Positions 5,293 to 6,206 of a stretch of DNA of 6,206 nt are shown piece by piece (position 1 is the stretch's first letter; every line of letters begins with the position of its first letter). The DNA is from an uncultured Oscillospiraceae bacterium (GTDB lineage: Bacteria; Bacillota; Clostridia; Oscillospirales; Oscillospiraceae). The DNA is taken from the NCBI GenBank assembly GCA_934668605.1, contig CAKUNY010000124.1, forward strand, positions 1 to 6,206, read 5' to 3'. The translations under genes were made by a program, and so were the position numbers. The notes under the pieces were generated by a model, which was given only the letters and a program-made list of their open reading frames with translations, was not told the DNA's origin and did not search any database.

Positions 5293-6206
5293 ATCTGCAT
5301 GAATATCTGTCCGTCGCACCCGAAATCGCCGAAGCTATTGCGCAGGGCAAGCCCGTTGTCGCGCTGGAATCCACCATTCTGAGCCACGGCATGCCGTATC
5401 CGGAGAACGTGGAATTTGCCCACAAGGTCGAAAAAATCGTCCGCGAAGAGGGCGCAATCCCCGCAACGACCGCCATCATCGGCGGCAAGCTGAAGGTCGG
5501 CCTCAATGACGAAGAGCTTCTTACCATGTGCAAGGCCGAAAACGTCGGCAAGGTCAGCCGCCGCGACGTGGCTGTGTACCTGGCAACCGGCCAGACCGGC
5601 GCAACGACTGTTGCAACGACGATGATCATCGCAAGCCTCGCCGGCATCCGCTTCTTTGCAACCGGCGGCATCGGCGGCGTACACAGAGGCGCTGAAAAGA
5701 CGATGGACATTTCCGCCGACCTTCAGGAGCTTGCCAACACCCCTGTCTGCGTCGTCTGCGCGGGCGCAAAGAGCATTCTTGACCTCGGCCTGACGCTCGA
5801 GTACCTCGAGACTTACGGCGTGCCCGTTCTCGGCCTTCGCACCGACGAGCTGCCCGCGTTCTACTGCCGCACCTCCGGCTACAAGCTGGACTACAACTGC
5901 CAGGACGAAGAAACCGTCGCCAAGATCATGAAGACCAAGTGGGACGTGGGTCTCAAGGGCGGCGCCGTTGTCGGCAACCCCATCCCCGAGCAGTACGCGA
6001 TGGATCCCGATTACATGAACAAGATCATCGATCAGGCCGTCGCACAGGCCAACGCCGAGCACATCCACGGCAAGGCCATCACCCCCTATCTGCTTGCCCA
6101 CATCAAGGACATGACCGGCGGCAGCTCGTTCGCGGCAAACCTCGAGCTGGCCTATAACAACGCCCGCGCCTGCTCCAAGATCGCCTGCGCCTACGCAAAG
6201 CTGTAA
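5289..6206 (+). CDS. psuG: Pseudouridine-5'-phosphate glycosidase
   Basis: This 305-residue enzyme breaks the C-C glycosidic bond of pseudouridine 5'-phosphate, giving uracil and ribose 5-phosphate in the cytoplasm. The length is close to E. coli PsuG (about 312), and the conserved blocks run in order: ALESTILSHGMPYPEN (25-40, Glu27), KVSRRD (88-93, Lys88), ATGGIGGVHRGAE (124-136, His132), DISADL (140-145), CAGAKSILDLG (157-167), GNPIPE (229-234), and HGKAITPYLL then TGGSSFAANLELAYNNA near the end. Lys161 in the AGAKS segment corresponds to the lysine that forms the Schiff base with ribose in the E. coli enzyme, from memory of that structure. The start is the ATG at 5289 with AAGGAG 8 nt upstream. 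It overlaps psuK by 4 nt, so the two are translationally coupled. The TAA is the last triplet of the window, so any terminator or nucleoside transporter downstream is not visible. Confidence 0.96.
   Translation: MNLHEYLSVAPEIAEAIAQGKPVVALESTILSHGMPYPENVEFAHKVEKIVREEGAIPATTAIIGGKLKVGLNDEELLTMCKAENVGKVSRRDVAVYLATGQTGATTVATTMIIASLAGIRFFATGGIGGVHRGAEKTMDISADLQELANTPVCVVCAGAKSILDLGLTLEYLETYGVPVLGLRTDELPAFYCRTSGYKLDYNCQDEETVAKIMKTKWDVGLKGGAVVGNPIPEQYAMDPDYMNKIIDQAVAQANAEHIHGKAITPYLLAHIKDMTGGSSFAANLELAYNNARACSKIACAYAKL

Noticed and set aside
4159..5319. 386-codon open frame antisense to psuK
   Set aside because: The complement of a clear PfkB kinase gene. Its translation (His/Val/Ala/Arg rich) has no recognisable motif, and no ribosome binding site or promoter supports it.
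5187..6101. 304-codon open frame antisense to psuG
   Set aside because: A shadow of psuG: low-complexity Ala/Gly/Val/Asp composition caused by third-position GC bias in the true gene.

Overview
The window looks like chromosomal DNA from a low-redundancy, moderately GC-rich Gram-positive anaerobe, most likely a gut Clostridia of the Oscillospiraceae/Ruminococcaceae type. The evidence is strong GGAGG-type ribosome binding sites, textbook sigma-A promoters, short U-tailed terminators, and C/G-rich third codon positions. Several genes also look clostridial: an SH3b surface protein, a CatA-like acetyltransferase, and a pseudouridine kinase carrying a helix-turn-helix. The placement is an inference from style and gene content, since no rRNA or other marker is present. 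I see no mobile element, CRISPR array, tRNA or phage gene.

Layout. (1) Bases 1-1095 hold the 3' three quarters of argH (argininosuccinate lyase, last step of arginine synthesis), cut by the left edge. (2) Bases 1096-1213 are a convergent intergenic region with two hairpin terminators, one for argH and one for the gene arriving from the right. (3) Bases 1214-2500, minus strand, encode a 428-residue secreted or membrane-anchored protein with a C-terminal bacterial SH3 domain and an otherwise unrecognised body. (4) Bases 2501-2735 are a divergent promoter region with one good extended -10 promoter on each strand and an inverted repeat between them. (5) Bases 2736-4021 are a tight two-gene operon: a HAD-superfamily hydrolase, then a CatA-like acetyltransferase 2 nt downstream. 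(6) Bases 4022-4191 hold the terminator of that operon and a near-consensus promoter for the next. (7) Bases 4192-6206 are a pseudouridine catabolism operon: psuK (winged-HTH plus PfkB-type kinase) overlapping psuG (pseudouridine-5'-phosphate glycosidase) by 4 nt. The window ends exactly at the psuG stop codon.

How the genes work together. PsuK and PsuG form a complete two-step route: pseudouridine is phosphorylated to pseudouridine 5'-phosphate, and its C-C glycosidic bond is then broken to give uracil and ribose 5-phosphate. The DNA-binding domain on the kinase suggests that the enzyme may also regulate its own operon. The HAD/CatA-like pair is clearly co-expressed, but its substrate cannot be read from sequence. 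No strikingly new system is evident. The most interesting points are the regulator-kinase fusion, the HAD/acetyltransferase pair with an altered HHxxxDG motif, the uncharacterised SH3b protein, and the inverted repeat midway between the divergent promoters.
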